From NCBI GenBank assembly GCA_910583615.1, contig CAJTXP010000038.1, positions 1-41,195 on the forward strand: 41,195 bases of DNA. Direction: 5' to 3'. The translations under genes and the position numbers were made by a program. Under the pieces are notes generated by a model, which searched no databases, was not told the DNA's origin, and saw nothing but the letters and a program-made list of their open reading frames with translations. The stretch is from an uncultured Lachnospiraceae bacterium (lineage in GTDB: Bacteria > Bacillota > Clostridia > Lachnospirales > Lachnospiraceae). Positions 25,303-33,137 of this stretch are shown piece by piece (the stretch's first letter is position 1; every line of letters begins with the position of its first letter).

Positions 25303-27449
25303 GAGACAACAGAAGTATCGAAGATTTATTACGAAAAAGCGGAGAAGAGCTGAAGATCCCGAAGAAACTGGAAGCAGGGCAGATGCGCAGAACTCTGGAG
25401 GAGTATGAAGAAACCAGGGAGAAAAAACGATATGGCTTTCCTGTAATCCGGTATTCTGTACTGGCATCGGCCGCCTGTTTTTTCCTGACAGCCGGTATTC
25501 TGTTTGGGAGTTGGCAGGCGGGAAGATCTCTGCCCGGCGGGAACTCTCTGACGCAGGGTAGTCAGAAGCAGGAGGAGGCGGAGCATCAGGATCCGGCGAC
25601 CGAGACATCGGAAACGGAACAGGAACTGCCGGGGCTTTCGGATCGGTCCTATGAAGAGATCTATGCCTGCCTGTCTGAAAACTGGAAGGCGGACGACGCC
25701 GTAACCAGAGGTTCGGAAAAAGAAGAAATGGCTTTTACAGAAGAAGCCGACGATCTGGCAGCAGCAGGCGCAAAGATGCAGTCGAAGGAATCCGACGCCG
25801 CTTTTGGAAAAACCAATACTCAGGCAGAACAGATCGATGAGGCGGATCAGATTAAAAATGACGGCAGGTATCTGTACCAGATTGCCGCAAAACGGCAGGA
25901 AGGTGAGAGCGGGACAGATGCTTTTAGAACCGGAATCCAGATTCTGGATACAGAAGGAGGGCTTGCAGAAACGGCGTTTATAGATGATTTTGACTGTCCG
26001 GAGGAATTTTATGTATGGGAGGATCTGCTGATTGTCATTGAAAATAAATATTATGATTATGCTTCTTTGCCAGCTGTTTCAAAAAAAGGAGCGTTCATGG
26101 AAGATCTCGAGATCTGCGGCGTTTTCAGCGGGGAGCAGGCCTACCATGAAATCAGCGTCTATCAGATTGCAGACAGGAGCCGGCCCAGAAAACTGAAAAC
26201 CTTTACTTTGCAGGGAAGGTATGAAAGCTCCCGTATATCAGAAGGGTATTTTTATGAAATCAGCCGTTTTACAGCAGGTCCGGGAGAAGGAGCACAGGAT
26301 TATGACGCGTATATTCCGTCGCTGGATGGAAGGCGTATGGAAGCAGACCGGATTCTCTGTCCGGCTGATCCTGACGGAAGCGATTATCTGGTGCTGGTTT
26401 CCGTTGATCTGTCAAATCCGGTTTCCTTAACAGACAGCCGTGCAGTGCTCGCAGGTTCCGGTACGTATTATGTAAGCAGTGAAAATATCTATGTGGCATG
26501 GTATCAGTCTGTCTATGAAAGAGAAATTACAGAGGCAGGGAAGATACAGGATATGACGCGGCTTTTGCGTTTTTTTTATCGGAAGGGAAGGTTTTATGCT
26601 CAGGCATCCGGACAGGTTCCCGGAAATGTGGAGAGCAGTTTTTCCATGGATGAATATGAAGGGAACCTTAGGATTGCGGTAACCGTACAGGAATACGAAG
26701 CGAAGGAGATCCGGGATGACCGGACCGGCGAACGTCTGGGGTTTGATTATGGAGAAGCCAGAGAGAACAATGCTCTGTATATTCTGGATCCGTCTCTGGC
26801 AGTCTGCGGGAAGGCCGAAGGACTGGCAGAAGGAGAGATCATCCGTTCCGTCCGTTTTCTTGGAAACACAGGTTATATTGTGACTTTTCGAAGGACAGAT
26901 CCTCTTTTTGCCGTTGATCTGTCAGATCCCGAACATCCGGAAGTCCTGGGGGAACTGAAGGTAAGCGGTTTTTCAGAATACCTTCATGTTTACGGGGAAG
27001 GCCTTCTGCTTGGGATCGGTATGGAGGCGGACGAAGAATCCGGACGGGAAGAGGGGATGAAACTGTCCATGTTTGATATTTCTGACCCGGCAGAATTAAA
27101 GGAAGTATCCAGATTCCGGCTGGAGGACTATGACTACAGCGAAGCTCTGTGGGACCACCGGGCAGTACTGATAGATACTGGAGAGAATATTCTGGGTTTC
27201 GGAGCGGAAGGATGGAGAAATGGAGAACATTATGCGGACTATTTTCTGTTTTCCTTTGAAGACGGGGTTTTTGTACAGACGCTGAAAGCCGATGCCCGGC
27301 TGGAGGACGGGAGCTGCGGAAGGGCCAGGGGAACCTTTATCGGAGATGTTTTTTACCTTCTTTTTGAGAATGGGACGGCCCGGGCCTATGACCGGAAGAC
27401 AGGAGGGCTTCTGGAAGAAGTGCCGGTTTCCCGGTCTGATGCCAACTAA
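25299..27449 (+). CDS. Membrane-anchored beta-propeller protein, likely anti-sigma or sensor
   Basis: The 716-aa protein begins with a 49-residue cytoplasmic helical segment, then one membrane span at about 50-71 (VLASAACFFLTAGILFG), an acidic linker, and a large outer domain typical of secreted proteins with a C-terminal beta-propeller (Beta_propel family). Signatures are TNTQAEQIDEADQIKNDGRY, VSVDLSNP and FAVDLSDPEHPEVLGELKV followed by GFSEYLHVYGEGLLLGIG. The 4-nt overlap with the ECF sigma gene and the short cytoplasmic domain suggest it binds that sigma factor and senses something outside. The ligand is unknown. Foldback copy C begins 24 nt after its stop codon. Confidence 0.8.
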   Translation: MRDNRSIEDLLRKSGEELKIPKKLEAGQMRRTLEEYEETREKKRYGFPVIRYSVLASAACFFLTAGILFGSWQAGRSLPGGNSLTQGSQKQEEAEHQDPATETSETEQELPGLSDRSYEEIYACLSENWKADDAVTRGSEKEEMAFTEEADDLAAAGAKMQSKESDAAFGKTNTQAEQIDEADQIKNDGRYLYQIAAKRQEGESGTDAFRTGIQILDTEGGLAETAFIDDFDCPEEFYVWEDLLIVIENKYYDYASLPAVSKKGAFMEDLEICGVFSGEQAYHEISVYQIADRSRPRKLKTFTLQGRYESSRISEGYFYEISRFTAGPGEGAQDYDAYIPSLDGRRMEADRILCPADPDGSDYLVLVSVDLSNPVSLTDSRAVLAGSGTYYVSSENIYVAWYQSVYEREITEAGKIQDMTRLLRFFYRKGRFYAQASGQVPGNVESSFSMDEYEGNLRIAVTVQEYEAKEIRDDRTGERLGFDYGEARENNALYILDPSLAVCGKAEGLAEGEIIRSVRFLGNTGYIVTFRRTDPLFAVDLSDPEHPEVLGELKVSGFSEYLHVYGEGLLLGIGMEADEESGREEGMKLSMFDISDPAELKEVSRFRLEDYDYSEALWDHRAVLIDTGENILGFGAEGWRNGEHYADYFLFSFEDGVFVQTLKADARLEDGSCGRARGTFIGDVFYLLFENGTARAYDRKTGGLLEEVPVSRSDAN

Positions 27450-27472
27450 CATATGAAACGTAACATGTCCGG

Positions 27473-27668
27473 TTACTTTTTACGGGTGGGTGGCGGTCTG
27501 CGCCCCGGGCCCCTGTGGTCTGCGCTCGTATGGAGTGTATCGGACACCGGAGCCGTTTTGTCTGTCTCATTCGGACAGTTCTGTTCGCCTGAGACGGACA
27601 AAACGGCTCTGCTGTCCGCTCCAGTCCACACAGCGCCGCAGACCACCACCCACCTCGTGAACAGTAAT
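27473..27668 (+). mobile_element. Foldback MITE-like element, copy C (right arm shortened)
   Basis: The 196-bp copy begins TTACTTTTTACGGGTGGGTG and ends CACCTCGTGAACAGTAAT. It is flanked by CATGTCCGG (27464-27472) and CATGTCAGG (27669-27677), matching at 8 of 9. The right arm has lost about 20 bp that should pair with the GCGCCCCGGGCCCCTG segment of the left arm, so this hairpin has an unpaired bulge. Orientation is opposite to copies A and B. Confidence 0.87.
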
Positions 27669-27781
27669 CATGTCAGGGTGAATTCTGGAAAAAATGCAGA
27701 GATATTCTGGCAAAAGTGGAAAACTTCCGTTATACTGTTACTGGACGTGGATAACTCCTAAAGGAAAGAGAGGTAGATGAT

Positions 27782-28483
27782 ATGATAAAAAAAATCGGCA
27801 TTATTGGAGCCATGGAGGAAGAAGTGAAAGCTCTTCGGGAAAAGCTGGCGGGTGCAGAGCTGCTTCAGAAGGCATCCATGGATTTTTATTCGGGAACTCT
27901 GAATGGAGTGGAGGCAGTCGTTGTACGCAGCGGTATCGGGAAGGTCAACGCGGGAATCTGCACGCAGATCCTGGCGGATGTGTATCAGGTGGATGCGGTC
28001 ATCAATACCGGGATTGCCGGTTCGCTGAAGCCGGAGATCAATATCGGGGATATTGTGATTTCAACCGATACCCTGCAGCATGACATGGACGCGACCGGGT
28101 TCGGCTATGAACCAGGCGTGATTCCGCAGATGGAGACAAGCTGCTTTCAGGCGGACGGAGAACTGATAGAAAAGGCAAAGGCCGCATGCGAAGAGGCCGT
28201 GCCGGACATCCAGATCTTCACCGGAAGAGTGGTGAGCGGCGATCAGTTCGTTTCGGACCGGTCTGTGAAAGAACGCATAGCAGAGCGGTTTGACGGGATG
28301 TGTACGGAGATGGAAGGAGCGGCGATCGCTCAGGCGGCGTACCTGAATCATATTCCATTTGTGATTATCCGCGCCATTTCAGACAAGGCGGATGACAGTG
28401 CGACTGTAGATTATCCGACGTTTGAGCGTCAGGCGATTGCCCACAGCGTGGCGTTGGTGGAAAATCTTACAGGACGTCTGTGA
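27782..28483 (+). CDS. mtnN: 5'-methylthioadenosine/S-adenosylhomocysteine nucleosidase
   Basis: The 233-aa enzyme hydrolyses MTA and SAH to adenine and a thioribose product, recycling the by-products of methylation and polyamine synthesis. It starts KKIGIIGAMEEEV, with VRSGIGKVNAG, the substrate segment FVSDRS, the Met-Glu pair in TEMEGAAIAQAA and the catalytic Asp in RAISDKAD. Length is standard. A TATACT at 27731-27736 is a possible -10. It stands alone between foldback copies C and D. Confidence 0.95.
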   Translation: MIKKIGIIGAMEEEVKALREKLAGAELLQKASMDFYSGTLNGVEAVVVRSGIGKVNAGICTQILADVYQVDAVINTGIAGSLKPEINIGDIVISTDTLQHDMDATGFGYEPGVIPQMETSCFQADGELIEKAKAACEEAVPDIQIFTGRVVSGDQFVSDRSVKERIAERFDGMCTEMEGAAIAQAAYLNHIPFVIIRAISDKADDSATVDYPTFERQAIAHSVALVENLTGRL

Positions 28484-28648
28484 CAGAGAACTTCTTCAGG
28501 GGAAAGCCGCAAAACGCTCCTGCCTGCGTACCCGCACTCGTATGGAGCATATTGGATAAGAGACACGATCAGACATGTCCTGTCGCAATTTACCGATAAG
28601 TCATGCCTTCTCCTGCCCAAAGTTCTGTTATAATGAATGAAACAGAAG

Positions 28649-28864
28649 TTACTATTCACGGGGTGGGTGGTATGCGCCCTGGACCTCTGTACTCTGCGCT
28701 CGTATGGAATGTATCGGACACCGAAGCCGTTTTGCCCGTCCCATTCGGACAGGTTTATTCGCCTGTGACGGACAAAACGGCTCCGCTGTCCGCTCCAGTC
28801 CACACAGCGCTGCAGAGCACAGAGGTCCAGGGCGCAGGCCGCCATCCACCCCGCAAATAGTAAC
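28649..28864 (+). mobile_element. Foldback MITE-like element, copy D
   Basis: The 216-bp copy begins TTACTATTCACGGGGTGGG and ends CCACCCCGCAAATAGTAAC. Flanks are AAACAGAAG (28640-28648) and AAACAGAAC (28865-28873), 8 of 9 identical. The terminal TTACTATT and AATAGTAA retain complementarity although both differ from other copies. Orientation is as in copy C. It ends 34 nt before the start of the next gene, so it is in that gene's 5' region. Confidence 0.88.
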
Positions 28865-28897
28865 AAACAGAACGATGTGCAGGAGGAGGCGCTTTTT

Positions 28898-29572
28898 ATG
28901 TATCAGGTATGGTCATTATACTATGGAGAATTTCTGGTGCTTGGAGTATGGGGGATCGTACTCGCACTGGCAAGAAGGATACTGTTTAGAGAACTCTGCA
29001 GGGATGCGGCGCTGGGAAGCGGAGGAAAAGGCAGGATGCTCAAAGCGATGACTCTGAAATTCGAAAAGAGTTATGAGGTAAAAGTGGGGATCTGTGACAT
29101 GCAGGTATTCGTCCGGAAATATCTGTGTCAGGAAAAGAGGTTCGGCATACCGCTTGAACAGTGGAGGCGGCTTCCGGAACGGTGGACAGGCATTCTTTCC
29201 GGAGTTGGATTTGTGGAAGCGGCAGTTCTGTATTATCTGGGATATGAGGGAGCGTTCTGCCTGAACCGGCTTCTGGCGGCGGCAACGGCGGCGGCGGTCG
29301 TTTGGGTTGCCGCGCTCTGGTTTGAATCGGACAGCCTGTGGGAACAGACCCAGGTATATCTTCTGGATTATGTTTCAAACACGCTGTATCCGAGACAGCT
29401 GCATGTATATGAAGGATTTGACCGGCAGGAAGAGAACAGGGAGGTACGGAAAAATTCCGGGGCGGATGCGGAAGAGCCTGTGAAAAAGGAAGAGACAGGA
29501 TTTGCTCTTGAAAAAGAGGAGGAGAGAATTTTTCAGGAAGTTCTTTCCGATTTTTTGGGCACATCTACTTGA
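28898..29572 (+). CDS. Membrane protein of unknown function
   Basis: I do not recognise this 224-aa protein. It has an N-terminal membrane segment (FLVLGVWGIVLALARRILF), a basic cytoplasmic stretch, and two further hydrophobic segments around residues 100-140 (ILSGVGFVEAAVLYYLG and LAAATAAAVVWVAALWF). A charged Glu/Lys-rich tail follows. AGGAGGAGG 9 nt before ATG 28898 fixes the start; a GTG at 28877 is in frame but unlikely. The gene directly follows foldback copy D, and the pgi promoter overlaps its 3' end. No function can be assigned. Confidence 0.7.
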   Translation: MYQVWSLYYGEFLVLGVWGIVLALARRILFRELCRDAALGSGGKGRMLKAMTLKFEKSYEVKVGICDMQVFVRKYLCQEKRFGIPLEQWRRLPERWTGILSGVGFVEAAVLYYLGYEGAFCLNRLLAAATAAAVVWVAALWFESDSLWEQTQVYLLDYVSNTLYPRQLHVYEGFDRQEENREVRKNSGADAEEPVKKEETGFALEKEEERIFQEVLSDFLGTST

Positions 29573-29598
29573 TTTTTGGTATGCCGGGATGCTACAAT
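29569..29598 (+). promoter_or_regulatory. Probable pgi promoter
   Basis: TTGATT (29569-29574) and TACAAT (29593-29598) are 18 bases apart. The -35 overlaps the stop codon of the preceding membrane-protein gene. Confidence 0.6.
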
Positions 29599-29649
29599 AT
29601 GTTTAATATATACGGGGGGAACTCGTACAGAAAAGGAGTGTAGGAACAC

Positions 29650-30996
29650 ATGGGAAAAGTTACATTTGACTATTCAAAGGCAGCGCCGTTTATCGGTGCG
29701 GAAGAAGTAAAATTCATGGAGGCGCAGGCAGCGGCTGTAAAGGACGTTCTGCTTAAGAGAACCGGTGCGGGAAATGATTTCCTGGGCTGGATCGATCTTC
29801 CGGTAAACTATGACAAAGAAGAGTTCGCAAGAATCCAGAAAGCGGCAGCGAAGATCCAGGGAGATTCCGAAGTTCTGATCGTGATCGGCATCGGCGGTTC
29901 TTATCTGGGAGCGCGTGCAGCCGTTGAGTTTTTAAGACACAGTTTCTACAATATCGTATCGAAAGAGGTACGTAAGACACCGGAGATCTATTTTGTCGGA
30001 AACAGCATTTCCACCCGTTATCTGAGTCATCTGATGGATGTGATCGGAGACCGGGATTTCTCTGTGAATGTTATCTCCAAGTCCGGAACGACGACAGAAC
30101 CGGCAATTGCGTTCCGCGTATTTAAGAAGAAACTGGAGGACAAGTACGGCAAGGAAGGCGCAGCGAAGAGAATCTATGCGACAACCGATAAGGCAAGAGG
30201 AGCGCTGAAGGGTCTGGCGACAGAGGAAGGCTATGAGACTTTCGTGGTTCCGGATGACGTGGGAGGACGTTTCTCCGTACTGACCGCAGTCGGTCTTCTT
30301 CCGATCGCAGTCAGCGGCGCGGATATTCAGAAACTGATGGAGGGCGCGGCAAGCGGACGCGAGGCGGCTCTGAACACTCCATACGAAGAGAATGATGCAG
30401 TTCTGTATGCGGTGGTCCGCAACATCCTTCACAGAAAAGGAAAATCCACGGAAGTTCTGGCAAATTATGAGCCAAGCCTTCACTATGTTTCCGAGTGGTG
30501 GAAGCAGCTCTATGGCGAGTCCGAGGGCAAGGATAAGAAGGGAATCTTCCCGGCGTCAGTTGACCTGACTACGGATCTTCATTCCATGGGACAGTTTATC
30601 CAGGACGGCGCAAGAATCATGTTTGAGACGGTGCTTTCCGTAGAAGAGTGCGAGCAGGAGATCATCATGAATGAGGAGCCGGTGGATCTGGACGGCCTGA
30701 ACTATCTGGCGGGAAAGAATGTTGATTTCATCAACAAGAATGCCATGAACGGAACGATCCTGGCGCATACGGACGGCGACGTGCCGAACCTGATGGTGAA
30801 GATCCCGAGACAGGACGAGTTCTCTCTGGGTCAGCTGTTCTATTTCTTCGAGTTTGCATGCGGTATCAGCGGGTATCTGCTGGGAGTGAATCCGTTCAAC
30901 CAGCCGGGTGTGGAGAGCTACAAGAAGAACATGTTCGCACTGCTTGGGAAACCGGGATATGAGGCAGAACGTGAGGAACTTTTAAAGAGACTGTAA
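29650..30996 (+). CDS. pgi: Glucose-6-phosphate isomerase
   Basis: The 448-aa enzyme interconverts glucose-6-phosphate and fructose-6-phosphate in glycolysis. Motifs seen are VIGIGGSYLGARAAVEFL, the phosphate-binding VISKSGTTTEPA, DDVGGRFSVLTAVGLLP and, near the C-terminus, GVNPFNQPGVESYKKNMF. Length matches the short Firmicute form. It is transcribed alone, with its own promoter at 29569 and terminator at 31020. Confidence 0.97.
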   Translation: MGKVTFDYSKAAPFIGAEEVKFMEAQAAAVKDVLLKRTGAGNDFLGWIDLPVNYDKEEFARIQKAAAKIQGDSEVLIVIGIGGSYLGARAAVEFLRHSFYNIVSKEVRKTPEIYFVGNSISTRYLSHLMDVIGDRDFSVNVISKSGTTTEPAIAFRVFKKKLEDKYGKEGAAKRIYATTDKARGALKGLATEEGYETFVVPDDVGGRFSVLTAVGLLPIAVSGADIQKLMEGAASGREAALNTPYEENDAVLYAVVRNILHRKGKSTEVLANYEPSLHYVSEWWKQLYGESEGKDKKGIFPASVDLTTDLHSMGQFIQDGARIMFETVLSVEECEQEIIMNEEPVDLDGLNYLAGKNVDFINKNAMNGTILAHTDGDVPNLMVKIPRQDEFSLGQLFYFFEFACGISGYLLGVNPFNQPGVESYKKNMFALLGKPGYEAEREELLKRL

Positions 30997-31019
30997 GGTC
31001 TGTTTCATAAAGATGCGTG

Positions 31020-31060
31020 GGGCTGCTGCAGGATATCATAGTACTGCGGCAGCCCTTTTT
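31020..31060 (+). terminator. Intrinsic terminator after pgi
   Basis: The stem GGGCTGCTGCAG (31020-31031) pairs with CTGCGGCAGCCC (31044-31055), with one G-T pair, and is followed by TTTTT at 31056-31060. Confidence 0.9.
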
Positions 31061-31150
31061 ATGTGCGGGGGAAAGGGTTCTTCCCTGCCTGCCGGATGAA
31101 GCGCCGGTATGCGATGGGAAAGCAAAGATACAGGATGAGGGAGAATGCAG

Positions 31151-31852
31151 ATGAAGAATTATAAGATTTTGTATGAGGACGGGGAACTGCTTGTTGTATG
31201 GAAACCTTCGGGCATTGCGGTGCAGAGCGCGAGGCCGTCGGTGCCGGATGTTATGAGCATGCTGAGAAATGAAATGGCAGAGAGAGGAGAACGGCATCCG
31301 TATCTGGGACTGGTCAATCGTCTGGATCAGCCGGTGGAGGGGATCTTTCTGGTGGCAAGGACGGCGGGAGCGTCAGCAAAGCTTGACAGACAGATCAGCG
31401 ATCATATCCACACGGAAAAGTGGTATCAGGCAGTAGTATGTGGAAAACCGGCAGAGAAAAAGGGCGTCCTTGTGGATAACCTGTTAAAGGATGGCAGAAC
31501 CAACACATCCAGAGTGGTCCCGGCCGGCACGAAAGGCGCTAAAAGGTGTGAACTGTCCTATGAGGTGGAGGAAGAATGGGAGGAAAAAAGTCTTCTGAAA
31601 ATCCGGCTTCTGACCGGCCGGCATCATCAGATCCGGGTGCAGCTGGCTCATGCGGGAGTTCCGATCGCAGGCGACCGGAAATACGGGAAGGCAGAGCCGG
31701 GATGCGGCCAGCTCTGCCTGTGCGCCTGCAGGATCCGGTTTGTGCATCCGGTGACAAAGAAGGAGATGGATGTCCAGGTGGAACCGACGTTTCTGATTTC
31801 AGGCAGTTATGGTTCACGGGTGGGCGGCGGACTGCGCCTCGGGCCTCTGTGA
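31151..31852 (+). CDS. RluA-family RNA pseudouridine synthase, C-terminus supplied by a foldback element
   Basis: The 233-aa enzyme isomerises uridine to pseudouridine in rRNA or tRNA. It begins YKILYEDGELLVVWKPSGI, has the catalytic Asp motif GLVNRLDQPVEGIFLVA, and ends with LLTGRHHQIRVQLAHAGVPI and RFVHPVTKKEMDV. It lacks an S4 domain. ATG 31151 is preferred to 31145 because GGGAG then has 7-nt spacing. Foldback copy E starts at 31807, inside the frame. Residues from about 219 on (YGSRVGGGLRLGPL) and the stop codon therefore come from the element, replacing or extending the original end. The catalytic part is intact, so activity probably remains. The target uridine is unknown. Confidence 0.9.
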   Translation: MKNYKILYEDGELLVVWKPSGIAVQSARPSVPDVMSMLRNEMAERGERHPYLGLVNRLDQPVEGIFLVARTAGASAKLDRQISDHIHTEKWYQAVVCGKPAEKKGVLVDNLLKDGRTNTSRVVPAGTKGAKRCELSYEVEEEWEEKSLLKIRLLTGRHHQIRVQLAHAGVPIAGDRKYGKAEPGCGQLCLCACRIRFVHPVTKKEMDVQVEPTFLISGSYGSRVGGGLRLGPL

Positions 31853-32024
31853 TCTGCGCTCGTATGGAATGTATCGGACACCAAAGCCGTTTGGTCCGTC
31901 TCATTCGGACAGGTTTGTTCGCCTGAGACGGACCAAACGGCTTCGCTGTCCGCTCCAGTCCACACAGCGCTGCAGATCACGGAGGCCCGGGGCACAGTCC
32001 GCCACCTGTCTCGTGAACCGTAAC
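31807..32024 (+). mobile_element. Foldback MITE-like element, copy E
   Basis: The 218-bp copy begins TTATGGTTCACGGGTGGGCG and ends CTCGTGAACCGTAAC. Flanks TTCAGGCAG (31798-31806) and TTCGGGTAA (32025-32033) match at 6 of 9 with only transitions, as an old target duplication would. The core reads GTTTGGTCCGTC in one arm and GACGGACCAAAC in the other, a paired change from the usual GTTTTGTCCGTC/GACGGACAAAAC. It lies between the convergent RluA-type and YtvI-type genes and could end transcription of both. Confidence 0.87.
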
Positions 32025-32043
32025 TTCGGGTAAAAATCACAGT

Positions 32044-32985
32044 TTAAAGATTCAGGCGATTCTTTTGAGAAAAGGCGGTCTCCAGCTCCACCCACAGCTC
32101 CCGGATGAGAAGCACGCCGAATGGACCGGAGAAAAATCCCAGGGGTCCGAAGAGCTTCAGGCCGGCGATGACGGATATGAGAAAACAGACAGGCAGAAGC
32201 CCCAGCCCGTCCCCCAGAAGCTTTGGTTCCATAAGCTCTCTGGTCAGCCAGGTAATCAGATAGAGAAGTCCCAGCCACAGGGCAAAGGGATACTCTCCCT
32301 GCAGGACCATGACTGCGATCCACGGAAAGAAGACCGTTCCGGTGCCGAAGACCGGGAGCGCATCAATGATTCCGGTCAGGACCGCCCAGAAAGGAAAGCC
32401 CGGGATATGCAGGAGATAATATCCGGCGGCGCATTCCAGAGAGACGACGAGCATGATCCGGAACTGAGCATGGATCCAGCCCCTGACGCACTGAAGAAGC
32501 CGCCCTGCGGCGTTGGATACAGGAACCGCAAAGGGCAGCCGGTACAAAAGGATATGAAAATGCTCCCAGTCTCTGGCAAAAAGCAGGATCGAGATCAGGT
32601 ATAAAAAGATACCGAACATGCAGGAGAGGGCAGAAGGCATCAGATCCGCCAGATATCCGGACAGGGAGCCGGGAAGCCAGGAGAGGTATTCCGAAAACTG
32701 CGCCCAGTAACTCTGACAGACCGGAAGCAGACGGCAGCAGGGCTCATACAGAAGGTAGCAGCCGCAGAAGATGGATGTACCGGACAGCAGAAGGAACAGA
32801 AGGATATACAGAATGCTCAGGGTCAGAAGACGGACAGGAAGCTTCTTCTGAAGGAACACGAGGCACCCTACGGTGATCCACGCCAGAAAAAAGGGCAGGA
32901 CGATGGGCAGCAGAAAGCGGAGCACCAGATAGACTGCCATCAGGATGCCTGTTTTTTCAAAATAAAGTATCGTCTGCTGTTTCAT
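32044..32985 (-). CDS. AI-2E/YtvI-type membrane permease
   Basis: The 313-aa protein has about seven or eight membrane segments and belongs to the AI-2E transporter family, which includes the sporulation membrane protein YtvI. Motifs are LPFFLAWITVGCLVFL near the N-terminus, GIIDALPVFGTGTVFFPW, and LTRELMEPKLLGDGLGL near the C-terminus. Members probably export small solutes or act as Na/Li-H antiporters; the substrate here is unknown. GGAGG lies 7 nt before ATG 32985 and 4 nt before ATG 32988, so 32985 is favoured. It is convergent with the RluA-type gene and divergent from proS. Confidence 0.85.
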   Translation of the reverse strand: MKQQTILYFEKTGILMAVYLVLRFLLPIVLPFFLAWITVGCLVFLQKKLPVRLLTLSILYILLFLLLSGTSIFCGCYLLYEPCCRLLPVCQSYWAQFSEYLSWLPGSLSGYLADLMPSALSCMFGIFLYLISILLFARDWEHFHILLYRLPFAVPVSNAAGRLLQCVRGWIHAQFRIMLVVSLECAAGYYLLHIPGFPFWAVLTGIIDALPVFGTGTVFFPWIAVMVLQGEYPFALWLGLLYLITWLTRELMEPKLLGDGLGLLPVCFLISVIAGLKLFGPLGFFSGPFGVLLIRELWVELETAFSQKNRLNL

Positions 32986-33067
32986 CATGCCACCTCCGTT
33001 ACATACAGTATCTGCAAAACAGGAAAGAATATGGCAGCTAAGTATTGGAAAGGCTTCCATATTTACC

Positions 33068-33096
33068 TTGACAAACCCCTCAATCCTTTTTACAAT
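33068..33096 (+). promoter_or_regulatory. proS promoter
   Basis: TTGACA (33068-33073) and TACAAT (33091-33096) are spaced by 17 bases, 42 nt before the proS start. The short leader leaves no room for a T-box riboswitch. Confidence 0.78.
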
Positions 33097-33137
33097 GAAA
33101 ATCAGTTTAGAATTGCGTTAAAGGAGAATTTACGGAT

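Noticed and set aside
32986..33137. T-box riboswitch upstream of proS
   Set aside because: The promoter lies only 42 nt before the start, so there is no room for a T-box leader, and no T-box sequence is visible.
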